Source of the DNA: JBKEBQ01 sp047973225
GTDB taxonomy: Bacteria; Bacillota_I; Bacilli_A; Erysipelotrichales; Erysipelotrichaceae
NCBI GenBank assembly: GCA_047973225.1
Contig: JBKEBQ010000018.1
Location: forward strand, 1-43,335
Reading direction: 5' to 3'
Length of the DNA stretch: 43,335 nt
Part shown: piece after piece, positions 1 to 8,601 of the stretch
Layout: every line of letters starts with the position of its first letter
Numbering within the stretch: position 1 is the first letter of the stretch
Translations under genes and position numbers: made by a program
The notes under the pieces: model-generated
What the model saw: the letters and a program-made list of their open reading frames with translations, nothing else
The model's database searches: none
Told to the model about the DNA's origin: nothing

Positions 1-863
1 GTCGCAAAGAGATATCTCAAAAACGATAGATGATATCTATGTATTTCAAGTATCACATGAAATGATATCGAATATTACAGATGATGTAATCCCAGAACTT
101 GAAGAATGGCAAAATAGACAATTGAAAAAATGTTATCAATTTTTATTTGTGTACTGTATGTATGCGACGATACGAAATGCCTATGAAGTTAAGAAATACG
201 CCTTATATACGATACTTCGTTATACCATGGAATGAAAAAAAGAGATTTTGGGATTATGGATAAAGTAAAGTGAAAGCAAGAATAAATGGATGTAAATATT
301 TGATGAACTAAGATACGAGGTGTAGAAGATTTGTTCATCTCTTCCATGGCTGGCGTATCAGGATTAGAAGAAGGAGCAAGAGCAATATTTCCCCATGTCG
401 TTGTACAACGATGCAGTGTCCATTTGATTCGCAATGCTATTAAGTATGTACCTAGTAAAGATTATAAAGCATTGACAAAAAGCTTGAAAAAGGTGTATGG
501 AGCAGCGACACTGAAAGCAGCCAATAGTGCTTTTGAGAGCTTTCAAAAGCAATATTCACAATATCCTGGAGCCGTCGATGTTTGGAAGCGAAACAGGTCT
601 CATATTGAGCAACTATTTGATTATGGAACGGCGATACGAAAAATGATGTATGCCACCAACGCCATTGAGCGATCAATTCCAGTTTCAGGAAAGTGACAAA
701 AAAGGCGCATTTCCAAATGAAATGGCCTTGTATAAACTGGTATATCTCAAAGTGGTTGAGCTGAATAACAAATGGAATGGTGGGCTTGGTCAATGATTAT
801 AAATCAGCTTCTCATTAGTCCTGATTTTGAGAAAAGCGTGAATCAGTTCATCAATGCTAATTA
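1..863 (+). pseudogene. IS256-family transposase, degenerate and cut by the window edge
   Basis: Reading across frames recovers a Transposase_mut (IS256) protein. Near the left edge there is an SNITDD-like segment followed by VIPELEEWQNRQL. Around 330-690 come the stretch ending in AIFPHVVVQRCSVHLIRN and the conserved YATNAIE block. In a third frame follow KKGAFPNEMALYKLVYLKV and, in a fourth, an NQLLISPDFEKS-like C-terminus ending near 863. At least four frameshifts or stops interrupt it (about 230-275, 300-330, 690, 780). The DG dipeptide expected before the GLEEGARAIFP segment is missing, which removes a likely catalytic Asp. The copy is inactive. The 5' part lies outside the window. Confidence 0.88.
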
Positions 864-866
864 ATT

Positions 867-892
867 ACTTACACACTTTTATTGACAAACCC
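867..892 (+). repeat. Probable right terminal repeat of the IS256-family remnant
   Basis: Just after the transposase stop, ACTTACACAC followed by TTTTATTGACAAACCC resembles IS256-family right ends (ACTTACACACTTTTTGACA...CCC in related elements, from general knowledge). It would mark the element boundary. The matching left end and target duplication are outside the window. Confidence 0.5.
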
Positions 893-935
893 AAATTATT
901 GCCAATTTTATTGTCACACCTCCTATAAACCAACA

Positions 936-963
936 AAAAACGCCGATAATATCGACGTTTTCT
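936..963 (-). terminator. Rho-independent terminator of guaA
   Basis: On the minus strand an AACGTCGAT / ATCGGCGTT stem with one G-U pair and a short loop is followed by a run of T. It starts about 12 bases after the guaA stop. Confidence 0.85.
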
Positions 964-974
964 TAGTTTCTACT

Positions 975-2498
975 CTACTCCCACTCAATTGTTCCAGGAG
1001 GCTTTGATGTAATGTCATATACCACTCTGTTGATTCCCGATACTTCATTGACAATTCTAGTAGATACAATATCTAAAAATTCATATGGTAATCTCGTAAA
1101 AGTTGCTGTCATAAAATCTTGCGTATTCACTGATCGAATGGCACAAACATATTCATATGTTCTACCATCGCCCATTACCCCTACCGTCTTACATGGTAAA
1201 AGAGCAACATAGGCTTGTGAACTCTGATGATATAAACCAGCATCCATTAATTCGCTGATAAAAATATCATCTGCTTCCTGTAAAATTTTCACCTTTTCCT
1301 TGGTTACTTCTTCAATCACGCGAATCCCCAATCCAGGTCCTGGAAAAGGATGTCGATTCACCAGTTCAGAAGGCATTCCTAACTCCAACCCGACTTTTCT
1401 AACTTCATCTTTAAACAAATCTTTAAGTGGCTCTAAAAGCTTAAAATTAAGATCTTCAGGCAAGCCCCCAACATTATGATGAGATTTAATTGTTGCCCCC
1501 GCTCCTTGAGTAGAAGATTCAATCACATCTGGATAAATTGTGCCTTGGGCTAAGAAATCCGCGTCATTTTGGTTAGCTTTGGCTTCCTCAAATACCTGGA
1601 CGAATAATTTACCGATAATTTTTCTTTTAGTTTCAGGATCTTTTACTCCTTTTAATGCATCTAAAAACAAATCTTTTGCATTCACTCTTTCAATATTCAT
1701 GTGATAATGATTTCCATATACTTCCATTACCTTATCGCCTTCATTTTTTCGCAATAATCCTGTATCAACAAAAATACAAGTTAAATTATCTTTAATAGCT
1801 TTATGTACCAACATTGCTACCACCGAAGAATCAACGCCACCTGATAATCCTAAGATAACTTTTTTATCCTTCACTTCTTCTTGAATTTCCATAATCGTTC
1901 TTTCAATATAATTATGCATTGTCCAACTTCTTGAAGTTTCACATAACTCTACAAAATTCTCAATCATCTTCGCACCATGTTCGCTATGCGTAACCTCTGG
2001 ATGAAACTGTACATTGTAAATGGGTTTCTCTTTGTGTGCAACCACAGCCATACATGTATCCGTACACGCAAGCAATTCAAAACCATCTGCCAATTTACTC
2101 ACATGATCTCCATGACTCATCCAAACAACAGATTCACTTGGGACACCGTCTAAAATGCGTGCGTTTTTTTTGATTTTTAAAACACTTTTCCCATATTCCC
2201 TTTTATCACTGGATTCTATCTTTCCCCCTAAAATGGATTGGGTGATTTGCATTCCATAACAAATTCCTAAAATGGGCTTTTTCAAGTCGTATATTTTTGG
2301 ATCAATACTAGGTGCTGATGTATCATAAACCGAATTTGGTCCACCAGATAAAATAATACCTTTTACTTCATCACGCGCAAATTTTTCAAGTGGCGTATCG
2401 AAATCTACGATTTCACTATACACCCCAAATTCTCGTACTCTTCTTGCAATCAATTGATTAAACTGACTACCATAATTCACAACTAGAATTTTTTCCAT
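975..2498 (-). CDS. guaA: GMP synthase (glutamine-hydrolysing)
   Basis: Converts XMP, glutamine and ATP to GMP, the last step of guanine nucleotide synthesis. The 507-residue length is typical. The N-terminal class I amidotransferase domain has the nucleophile Cys80 in GICYGMQ and the His166/Glu168 pair in FHPEV. The ATP pyrophosphatase P-loop SGGVDSS is at 219-225. The C-terminal dimerisation domain contains HPFPGPGLGIRV and ends in GTIEWE as in the family. The ATG has a GGAG Shine-Dalgarno. It is a single-gene unit with its own sigma-A promoter and terminator. No guanine riboswitch is visible in the short leader. Confidence 0.98.
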   Translation of the reverse strand: MEKILVVNYGSQFNQLIARRVREFGVYSEIVDFDTPLEKFARDEVKGIILSGGPNSVYDTSAPSIDPKIYDLKKPILGICYGMQITQSILGGKIESSDKREYGKSVLKIKKNARILDGVPSESVVWMSHGDHVSKLADGFELLACTDTCMAVVAHKEKPIYNVQFHPEVTHSEHGAKMIENFVELCETSRSWTMHNYIERTIMEIQEEVKDKKVILGLSGGVDSSVVAMLVHKAIKDNLTCIFVDTGLLRKNEGDKVMEVYGNHYHMNIERVNAKDLFLDALKGVKDPETKRKIIGKLFVQVFEEAKANQNDADFLAQGTIYPDVIESSTQGAGATIKSHHNVGGLPEDLNFKLLEPLKDLFKDEVRKVGLELGMPSELVNRHPFPGPGLGIRVIEEVTKEKVKILQEADDIFISELMDAGLYHQSSQAYVALLPCKTVGVMGDGRTYEYVCAIRSVNTQDFMTATFTRLPYEFLDIVSTRIVNEVSGINRVVYDITSKPPGTIEWE

Positions 2499-2522
2499 AG
2501 TTATCTCCTTTTATTACTTCAA

Positions 2523-2551
2523 ATTATATAATATCCACCCCTCATTATCAA
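2523..2551 (-). promoter_or_regulatory. Sigma-A promoter of guaA
   Basis: On the minus strand, TTGATA, a 17-base spacer and a perfect TATAAT. Transcription would start about 20 bases upstream of the guaA ATG. Confidence 0.85.
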
Positions 2552-2638
2552 TTGTCTTTTTAGCCTAACAAAACTGTCTGATATATTGTATTTTTCCAAT
2601 TACATACCAAAAGCCATTCTTTAGCTTTTTAACAAATA

Positions 2639-2950
2639 TCATTTTAAATAGTCTTTTAAATCTTTGCGTGCTTCTATTGTATATTCATCACAAGTAAGTA
2701 TTTGTGGGTTTTGAAGAATTTCCTCTTTTTGCTTTTTTGAATATTGTTTTATCTTGTATTCTAACTTTAACGCAAGACTACGATTATCACATGAATACAC
2801 TGCCTCAAGAGCAATAATATCTCTTGTTTTCGTATACTTTGCGCCATTTTTATGTTTAAAACAATGCTCTTTCATCCGCTTTTGCATATTCTTTGTAATC
2901 CCTGTATAAAGCGTATTATCACTGCATCGTAGAATATAAATATAATACAT
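2639..2950 (-). CDS. GIY-YIG nuclease-fold protein (UPF0213/YhbQ family)
   Basis: A 103-residue single-domain GIY-YIG protein. MYYIYILRC opens the fold (YIYIL), TLYTGIT carries the YTG half of the motif, and downstream residues include the conserved Arg of QKRMKEH and the Glu of LEYKIKQYSKKQK. Such proteins are small stand-alone nuclease-fold proteins of poorly defined DNA role. I start at the second ATG (2950) because AGAGGA lies six bases upstream. The first ATG (2965) would sit only about ten bases from a TATAAT box at 2975-2980, almost at the transcript start. No partner genes; a monocistronic gene. Confidence 0.88.
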   Translation of the reverse strand: MYYIYILRCSDNTLYTGITKNMQKRMKEHCFKHKNGAKYTKTRDIIALEAVYSCDNRSLALKLEYKIKQYSKKQKEEILQNPQILTCDEYTIEARKDLKDYLK

Positions 2951-2974
2951 AAAAATCCTCTTCATTCCTTACTT

Positions 2975-2980
2975 ATTATA
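2975..2980 (-). promoter_or_regulatory. -10 box of the GIY-YIG gene
   Basis: TATAAT on the minus strand, 25 bases from the chosen ATG. I see no convincing -35 hexamer. Confidence 0.5.
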
Positions 2981-3089
2981 GCACACCTATCATCGCACTT
3001 ATATAAATCTAAGGTTTTCAATTGTATACTACAATATTTTCTTTCCTTTTGATAAAAATACCAATTTTTTTGACATATAGAAACTTGTT

Positions 3090-4460
3090 TTATCTCATTA
3101 TTTTGCGTAACAATTTTATTTTTTTGCGATATGGGGGATAGCGAAAAGATATATCCATCCAATTTGATTTTTTCAAAATTCCTTTTTCGTGCGTGAACGT
3201 GTCGAAAGTTTTTTTTCCATGATATGCTCCCATACCACTTTCTCCAATACCGCCAAACGCTAAATTTCGATTTGTTACATGAATGACATTATCGTTAATA
3301 CATCCGCCACCGAACGCTAGATTGTGCATCGCATAGTGTTCAATTATAGCTGATGTTGTATAGAGGTAAAGTGCTAGTGGTTTTGGCTTTTGTCGCAATT
3401 GTCGCCACACGTTTTGTATATCGTCAAAGCTGATAATGGGAAGTAGAGGTCCAAAAATTTCTTCTTGCATAATCGCATCCTCCCAACAAACATCATCAAT
3501 AATACAAGGAGCTATTTTTTGTTTTTCTATATCCACATTTCCACCAAATACAATATGTTGCTTATGCATGAGTTGTTGCAAACGATGAAGATGACGTTCA
3601 TGAATAATTCTAGGATATTCTTCATTTGAAATTGGATCGTCACCATAGCTTTGATGAAGATAATGGCGCAATTGGTGTATAAGCCTTTCTTTCACATTTT
3701 TATGTACCAAAATGTAATCTGGCGCTACACATGTTTGTCCAGCATTTAAAAATTTACCCCATACAATGCGTTTAGCAGCCAACACAATATTGGCGGTTTC
3801 ATCCACAATACATGGACTCTTTCCACCCAATTCCAAGGTTATAGGCGTGATATACTTTGCAGCTGCCTCCATAACCACACGTCCCATTTGCGTACTTCCT
3901 GTAAAAAAGATATAGTCAAATTTCTGTGCTAACACTTTTTGCATTACCTCTTTTTTCCCTTCTACAACCCGGACATGCACTTCATCAAATACTTCTTGGA
4001 TGATTACCTTCATCATCTTGTTTGTATGAATTGCATATTCAGATACCTTTAAAATCACGCAATTACCAGCAGCAATCGCCCCCATAAGCGGCAGCATACT
4101 AAGCTGAAAAGGATAATTCCATGGTGATATAATTAACACAACACCATAGGGGTTTTTGTATACATAGCTCGATGATGGAAAATGCATCATCAATGTTTTG
4201 ACCTTCTTTCGCTTGCTCCAAGCTTTCATATGCTTTATTATATGCCGCAATTCTTCTAATACAATCCCAACTTCACTCATATATCCTTCAAAGTTAGATT
4301 TGTTTAAGTCTTGTTGTAGTGCTTTCAAAATATCCTTTTCATGATGTTTGATTGCCCTTTGTAGTGCCAACAATACGCTTTTACGAAAGGCTATATTTTT
4401 TGTTATGTCACGTAAAAAAAACATTTGTTGTTTCTGTAGAATTTCTCTTATATCTTCCAT
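3090..4460 (-). CDS. Aldehyde dehydrogenase, class 3-like (NAD(P)-dependent)
   Basis: Oxidises aldehydes to acids; the physiological substrate cannot be read from sequence. The 456-residue length fits the short class 3 (YwdH/ALDH3-like) branch. Visible motifs are the oxyanion Asn in PWNYPF (about 113-118), the cofactor loop FFTGST (185-190), catalytic Glu210 in LELGGKSP, nucleophile Cys244 in NAGQTC, and EEIFGP later on. The C-terminus is basic (YRKKIKLLRKIMR) with several aromatic residues, which in ALDH3 relatives can favour membrane association; that is inference. The ATG has GAGG about ten bases upstream. It is transcribed divergently from the riboswitch-transporter operon. Confidence 0.93.
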   Translation of the reverse strand: MEDIREILQKQQMFFLRDITKNIAFRKSVLLALQRAIKHHEKDILKALQQDLNKSNFEGYMSEVGIVLEELRHIIKHMKAWSKRKKVKTLMMHFPSSSYVYKNPYGVVLIISPWNYPFQLSMLPLMGAIAAGNCVILKVSEYAIHTNKMMKVIIQEVFDEVHVRVVEGKKEVMQKVLAQKFDYIFFTGSTQMGRVVMEAAAKYITPITLELGGKSPCIVDETANIVLAAKRIVWGKFLNAGQTCVAPDYILVHKNVKERLIHQLRHYLHQSYGDDPISNEEYPRIIHERHLHRLQQLMHKQHIVFGGNVDIEKQKIAPCIIDDVCWEDAIMQEEIFGPLLPIISFDDIQNVWRQLRQKPKPLALYLYTTSAIIEHYAMHNLAFGGGCINDNVIHVTNRNLAFGGIGESGMGAYHGKKTFDTFTHEKGILKKSNWMDISFRYPPYRKKIKLLRKIMR

Positions 4461-4564
4461 AGTACATGCACCTCAACTTTATATTTATCATTATATCATT
4501 TTTATCGTATTCCTAAAAAATAAGTCAATTTTCATTGATCATTATATTTTTTCTATATCTTTTC

Positions 4565-4592
4565 TTGCATCTTATATTTTTTGTGCTATAAT
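4565..4592 (+). promoter_or_regulatory. Promoter of the lysine-riboswitch operon
   Basis: TTGCAT, a 16-base spacer, then TATAAT preceded by TGC (extended -10). The predicted start near 4599 is just before the riboswitch P1 stem. Confidence 0.8.
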
Positions 4593-4604
4593 CAACTCAT
4601 ATTT

Positions 4605-4770
4605 AAATTGATAGAGGCGCGGTTCTTAAGAAAAAGTATAAAGAAGACATTCACTTGATATACTTTGTAGGAAGCACCGCCGAATATACGATATCGGTAT
4701 ATATCGTGTATGGGCTTATGGAAAATATCTATAAGACTGTCTACATGTAAATGTAGGAGAACTATCTTAG
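4605..4770 (+). promoter_or_regulatory. Lysine riboswitch (L box)
   Basis: The conserved L-box order is present: GATAGAGGCGCG at 4610-4621, AGTATA at 4635-4640, GCCGAA at 4679-4684, GACTGT at 4735-4740, and GGAG...CTATC at 4756-4766. The last CTATC pairs with GATAG to close P1. The five-helix layout and about 165-base length match the family. Lysine binding should stabilise P1 and favour the downstream terminator, switching off the transporter when lysine is plentiful. Confidence 0.9.
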
Positions 4771-4819
4771 TTAACTTTTTTCTTATAAAGTCAACGAGAT
4801 ACGTTCTTGTTGGCTTTTT
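4770..4819 (+). terminator. Riboswitch expression platform: antiterminator/terminator
   Basis: AAAGTCAACGAG (4787-4798) pairs with CTTGTTGGCTTT (4806-4817), allowing two G-U pairs, followed by T residues: a Rho-independent terminator. GTTAACTTT (4770-4778) can instead pair with AAAGTCAAC of the terminator's 5' arm with one mismatch, giving a mutually exclusive antiterminator that touches the P1 3' strand. Confidence 0.82.
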
Positions 4820-4840
4820 CATTATAAGGAGGAGAAGATT

Positions 4841-5659
4841 ATGAAAAGATTAGCAGGAATTATGGTAGGTGTAGCATTGATCCTTACAGGATGTGAAGGT
4901 ACGTCGAGTTCATCTAGTGATGATAATACTTTTGTAGTTGGAATGGAATGTAATTATGCACCATTCAACTGGCAAACAAACCAAGAAAGCGATACTAGTG
5001 TCGCAATTGGTGGTGCAGGATTTTGCGATGGGTATGATGTTATGATTGCCCAAAGTATTGCAGATGAATTAGATAGAGAGTTAGAAATTAAAAAAGTCGC
5101 TTGGGATGGTTTGCAGCCTGCCTTACAGTCTGGTGAAATTGATGCCATTATTGCAGGAATGACAGCAAACGAAGATCGCGAAAACGGAATTGACTTTACA
5201 ACCCCATACTTTGCATCAGAAATGGTAATGATTGTTCGTAAAGGTAGTGAAGAAGCCACTTATAACAATATTCAACAGTTTCGCAAAAAAACTGTCATTG
5301 GACAAAAAAATACAAACTACGACGATATTATTGATCAAATAGAGAACGTTATTCATGCAACACCAAAAGCATCATATCCAGAAATGATTGTAACGCTACA
5401 ATCGCAAGAAGTTGATGCCATTACCGCAGAATTGCCTGTAGCGCAAGGTGCTATTAGCGCAAACGCGGACTTGGCAATTGTACGCTTTGCCCAAGGAAAA
5501 GGCTTTGATATTGATACCAGTGTTTCAATTGGTTTAAAAGAGGGCAGTCGTGATTCAGATTTCTTTAATGCTGTACAAAGTGCATTAGATAAAATCACAC
5601 AAGCAAAACGCGATTCTTGGATGGAACAAGCAAGAAATAACCAACCATCACAAGAGTAG
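4841..5659 (+). CDS. Amino acid ABC transporter substrate-binding lipoprotein, probably lysine
   Basis: Family 3 extracellular solute-binding protein of 272 residues. The lipobox LILTGC gives a lipidated Cys18, then a Ser/Asp-rich linker. The mature domain starts FVVGMECNYAPFNW and includes WDGLQPALQSGEIDAIIAGM and an FTTPYF block, all typical of polar amino acid binders. AAGGAGGAG lies just before the ATG. It is the first gene of a three-gene operon behind the lysine riboswitch, so lysine (or a close analogue) is the best substrate guess. The riboswitch, not the protein sequence, is the basis for that specificity. Confidence 0.93.
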   Translation: MKRLAGIMVGVALILTGCEGTSSSSSDDNTFVVGMECNYAPFNWQTNQESDTSVAIGGAGFCDGYDVMIAQSIADELDRELEIKKVAWDGLQPALQSGEIDAIIAGMTANEDRENGIDFTTPYFASEMVMIVRKGSEEATYNNIQQFRKKTVIGQKNTNYDDIIDQIENVIHATPKASYPEMIVTLQSQEVDAITAELPVAQGAISANADLAIVRFAQGKGFDIDTSVSIGLKEGSRDSDFFNAVQSALDKITQAKRDSWMEQARNNQPSQE

Positions 5660-5676
5660 AAAAATAGGAGATAACT

Positions 5677-6411
5677 ATGTTCATATTTGCAACAAAACCT
5701 GAGAGCCTTTGGGGTCAAATTCAATGGATATTTGAAGATAACTGGCCATTATTTTGGTATGGTATTAAGGTAACTGTTTTATTAGCCATTGTCGGCACCC
5801 TTGTCGGCTTGATCATTGGACTGTTTCTAGGAACACTTCGTACCATTGAAATTCATGAAAACGATGCCGTGATTATGAAAATCACGAAACGAATTCTTCA
5901 TGGTTTTGTGAATTTCTATGTTTGGTTCTTTCGTGGTACACCCATGATGATTCAAGCATTATTATTTTACAACTTATTTCGACCTATCTTACATTGGGAT
6001 GCAATGATGGCAGGTTATGTTATCATTTCGATTAACACGGGTGCCTATATGGCAGAAATTGTACGCTCAGGCATCCAATCTGTTGACCACGGTCAAAAAG
6101 AAGGAGCACGCAGTATTGGAATGAGCAATACCCAAACGATGACATCCATTATTTTGCCGCAAGCGATTAAGAACTCTTTCCCTTCAATTGGAAATCAATT
6201 TGTTGTTAACATTAAAGATAGTAGTATGTTAAACGTAATTGGCGTTATTGATTTGTTTTTCCAAACATCTTCTGTTGCTGGGTCTAGTATGCTTTATATA
6301 CCAACCTTTGTAATTACAACAATGATCTATCTCGTCTTGACAACGATCGCGACATTTATTTTAAATCTCATCGAAAATAGATTAGATACAGCGCAGAAAG
6401 GAAATGTGTAA
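5677..6411 (+). CDS. Amino acid ABC transporter permease, probably lysine
   Basis: A 244-residue HisM/GlnP-type permease with about five membrane segments. The first is around residues 25-48, and FYVWFFRGTPMMIQALLFYN lies before the third. The coupling (EAA) loop contains EGARSIGMSNTQTMTSIILP, which contacts the ATPase. A good AGGAG precedes the ATG, 17 bases after the binding-protein stop. The stop overlaps the region of the next gene's start, consistent with translational coupling. One permease is encoded, so a homodimer in the membrane is likely. Confidence 0.93.
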   Translation: MFIFATKPESLWGQIQWIFEDNWPLFWYGIKVTVLLAIVGTLVGLIIGLFLGTLRTIEIHENDAVIMKITKRILHGFVNFYVWFFRGTPMMIQALLFYNLFRPILHWDAMMAGYVIISINTGAYMAEIVRSGIQSVDHGQKEGARSIGMSNTQTMTSIILPQAIKNSFPSIGNQFVVNIKDSSMLNVIGVIDLFFQTSSVAGSSMLYIPTFVITTMIYLVLTTIATFILNLIENRLDTAQKGNV

Positions 6412-6412
6412 T

Positions 6413-7147
6413 ATGGAAACAATGATTCGTATCAAGCATTTAAAAAAACATTTTGGCAACTTAGAAGTTTTAAGAAATATTAACTTTGACATCCATAAAG
6501 GGGAAGTCATTACCATTATTGGCTCTAGTGGTAGTGGAAAGTCTACCTTGTTGCGTTGTATCAATCTTTTAGAGAAACCTGATGATGGAGAAATTTTATA
6601 TGAAGAAAAAAATATTCTAAAAGACGACATCAATATAAATGAACATCGTAGTCACGTTGGGATGGTTTTTCAAAACTTTAATTTATTTGATAATAAAACA
6701 GTTTTAGAAAACTGTATGATTGGACAAATCAAAGTTTTAAAAAGAAATAAAGAAGAAGCGAAACAAAAAGCATTGGATTTTCTTGAAAAAGTAGGAATGA
6801 AAGAATTTGCTTCTAAAAGTAGTGTGTTATTATCTGGTGGTCAAAAGCAAAGAGTTGCGATTGCACGTGCCTTATGTATGGATCCTAAAATTTTACTTTT
6901 TGATGAACCCACGAGTGCTTTAGATCCTGAAATGGTAGGTGAAGTCTTAAGTATTATGAAAGAACTCGCCCACAGTGGGCTGACAATGGCTGTGGTTACA
7001 CACGAAATGGAATTTGCAAGAGAAGTCTCTTCACGGGTTATTTTCATGGATGAAGGCGTCATCGTGGAAGAGGGAACTCCAGAAAATTTATTTAAGAATC
7101 CGCAAAAAACGCGCACAAAAGAATTTTTACACCGTTACAATACATAA
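6413..7147 (+). CDS. Amino acid ABC transporter ATP-binding protein, probably lysine
   Basis: A GlnQ/HisP-type ATPase of about 244 residues. Walker A GSSGSGKST is at about 37-45, the Q-loop in FQNFNLF, the signature LSGGQKQR near 145, Walker B ILLFDEPTSALDPE, and the H-loop in VTHEMEF. Two starts are possible: ATG 6404 overlaps the permease stop and has a close AAAGG; ATG 6413 lies 10 bases from AGGA and gives the usual family N-terminus (METMIRIKHL). I chose 6413 with moderate certainty. Last gene of the operon; a strong terminator follows. Confidence 0.93.
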   Translation: METMIRIKHLKKHFGNLEVLRNINFDIHKGEVITIIGSSGSGKSTLLRCINLLEKPDDGEILYEEKNILKDDININEHRSHVGMVFQNFNLFDNKTVLENCMIGQIKVLKRNKEEAKQKALDFLEKVGMKEFASKSSVLLSGGQKQRVAIARALCMDPKILLFDEPTSALDPEMVGEVLSIMKELAHSGLTMAVVTHEMEFAREVSSRVIFMDEGVIVEEGTPENLFKNPQKTRTKEFLHRYNT

Positions 7148-7176
7148 GCAAGATTATCTATATCTTGCTTTTTTTT
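7146..7176 (+). terminator. Terminator of the lysine transporter operon
   Basis: AAGCAAGAT / ATCTTGCTT perfect 9-bp stem with a 7-base loop and eight T; the arm overlaps the stop codon of the ATPase gene. Confidence 0.9.
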
Positions 7177-7184
7177 ATACAATT

Positions 7185-7217
7185 AATAAAATAAAAAAGA
7201 GATTTTAATATCTCTTT
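7185..7217 (-). terminator. Terminator of the asnS operon
   Basis: On the minus strand AAAGAGAT / ATCTCTTT (8 bp, 6-base loop) followed by TTTATTTTATT. It overlaps the asnS stop and is convergent with the previous terminator. Confidence 0.85.
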
Positions 7218-8598
7218 AGAATACTAAATTTCGTGGCGTTCTTGCAAAAGGTTGTACATCGCGGATATTTTGTACCCCTGTCAAATACATTAGGAATCGA
7301 TCAAACCCTAATCCAAAGCCAGCATGTTTACAACCACCATATTTGCGTAAGTCCATATACCACTGAAGATGTTCACTCTCCATTCCCATTTCCTGCATGC
7401 GTTTCGTCAATACATCATAACGCTCTTCTCTTTGGCTTCCACCAACCAATTCACCAACACTAGGCACCAATAAATCACATGCCGCCACTGTTTTTTGATC
7501 GTCATTCACACGCATATAAAATGCTTTGATATCTTTTGGATAATCGGTAATGAAAACCGGACCTTTTATGACTTTCTCACAAAGATAACGTTCATGTTCG
7601 CTATTCAAATCCATCCCCCAAGATACTGTGTTTTCAAAATCAACATCGGCTTTTTTTAGAAGTTCAATCGCATGTGAATATGTCATCTTTTTAAATTCTG
7701 AATTACGTACAGCTTGAATGCGCTCTAGCAGTCCTTTTTCAATCATTGTATCAAAGAACTTCATCTCTTCTGGTGCATTATCCAATATATAGTCAATGCA
7801 ATATTTAATCATATCTTCTATCAATTGCATATCATCATTTAAATCTGCAAAGGCAATTTCTGGTTCAATCATCCAAAATTCACTCGCATGACGACTCGTA
7901 TTTGAATTTTCTGCACGAAAAGCTGGGCCAAAGGTATAAACATCACGATATACCATCGCAAATGCTTCTACATGAAGTTGCCCAGTAACGGTTAGAAACC
8001 CTTGTTTACCAAAGAAATCTTCATCATAGTCCCCATCATTTCTTGTCGTTACTGTGAACATTTCACCAGCACCTTCTCCATCATTTCCAGTAATTATGGG
8101 AGTTTGTACATACACAAACCCTTGATTTTGAAAAAACTCATGGATTCCCATCGATAATACCGAACGTAAGCGAAACATTGCATAAAATGTATTTGCCCGT
8201 GGTCTTAAGTGAGGAATTTCACGTAAATATTCAAAGCTATGACGTTTTTTTTGCATTGGATAACTCGTTTCACAATCCCCTTCCAATTGGGATTGTGTGA
8301 CTTCAATTTCAAAAGGTTGCTTTCCCTTCGGTGTAATCTTTAATTTCCCTACAACACTCAAAGCACTACCCGTTGCATATTTTGAAATATCTTCAAAATT
8401 TTCTAATCCATCTCGATATACGAGCTGGACACTTCGAAAATACGTACCGTCATTAAATTCAATAAACCCTAATTTTCCATTCAAACGATTTGTGCGCACC
8501 CAACCTTGTAGTTGCACATACTCTAAGGAATCAACTTCCATTGCAGAACCCGCTAGTATCATTTCGTAAAGTTCACGTACAGTCATATATTCAAACAT
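7216..8598 (-). CDS. asnS: Asparagine--tRNA ligase
   Basis: Class IIb aminoacyl-tRNA synthetase of 460 residues that charges tRNA-Asn. The N-terminal OB-fold anticodon domain (about 20-110) is followed by the catalytic core. Motif 2 is in FRAENSNTSRHASEF and motif 3 in the C-terminal GFGLGFDRFLMY, ending ARTPRNLVF as in AsnRS. GGAGG lies eight bases before the ATG. It is the last gene of the minus-strand operon, three bases after rex. A dedicated AsnRS means Asn-tRNA need not depend on transamidation. Confidence 0.97.
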   Translation of the reverse strand: MFEYMTVRELYEMILAGSAMEVDSLEYVQLQGWVRTNRLNGKLGFIEFNDGTYFRSVQLVYRDGLENFEDISKYATGSALSVVGKLKITPKGKQPFEIEVTQSQLEGDCETSYPMQKKRHSFEYLREIPHLRPRANTFYAMFRLRSVLSMGIHEFFQNQGFVYVQTPIITGNDGEGAGEMFTVTTRNDGDYDEDFFGKQGFLTVTGQLHVEAFAMVYRDVYTFGPAFRAENSNTSRHASEFWMIEPEIAFADLNDDMQLIEDMIKYCIDYILDNAPEEMKFFDTMIEKGLLERIQAVRNSEFKKMTYSHAIELLKKADVDFENTVSWGMDLNSEHERYLCEKVIKGPVFITDYPKDIKAFYMRVNDDQKTVAACDLLVPSVGELVGGSQREERYDVLTKRMQEMGMESEHLQWYMDLRKYGGCKHAGFGLGFDRFLMYLTGVQNIRDVQPFARTPRNLVF

Positions 8599-8601
8599 TT
8601 G

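Noticed and set aside
2962..3162. 66-codon frame between the GIY-YIG and aldehyde dehydrogenase genes
   Set aside because: It overlaps the end of the dehydrogenase out of frame and has no ribosome site or family features.
4592..4822. 76-codon minus-strand frame upstream of the transporter
   Set aside because: It lies entirely within the L-box riboswitch and its terminator; no ribosome site and no protein-like composition.
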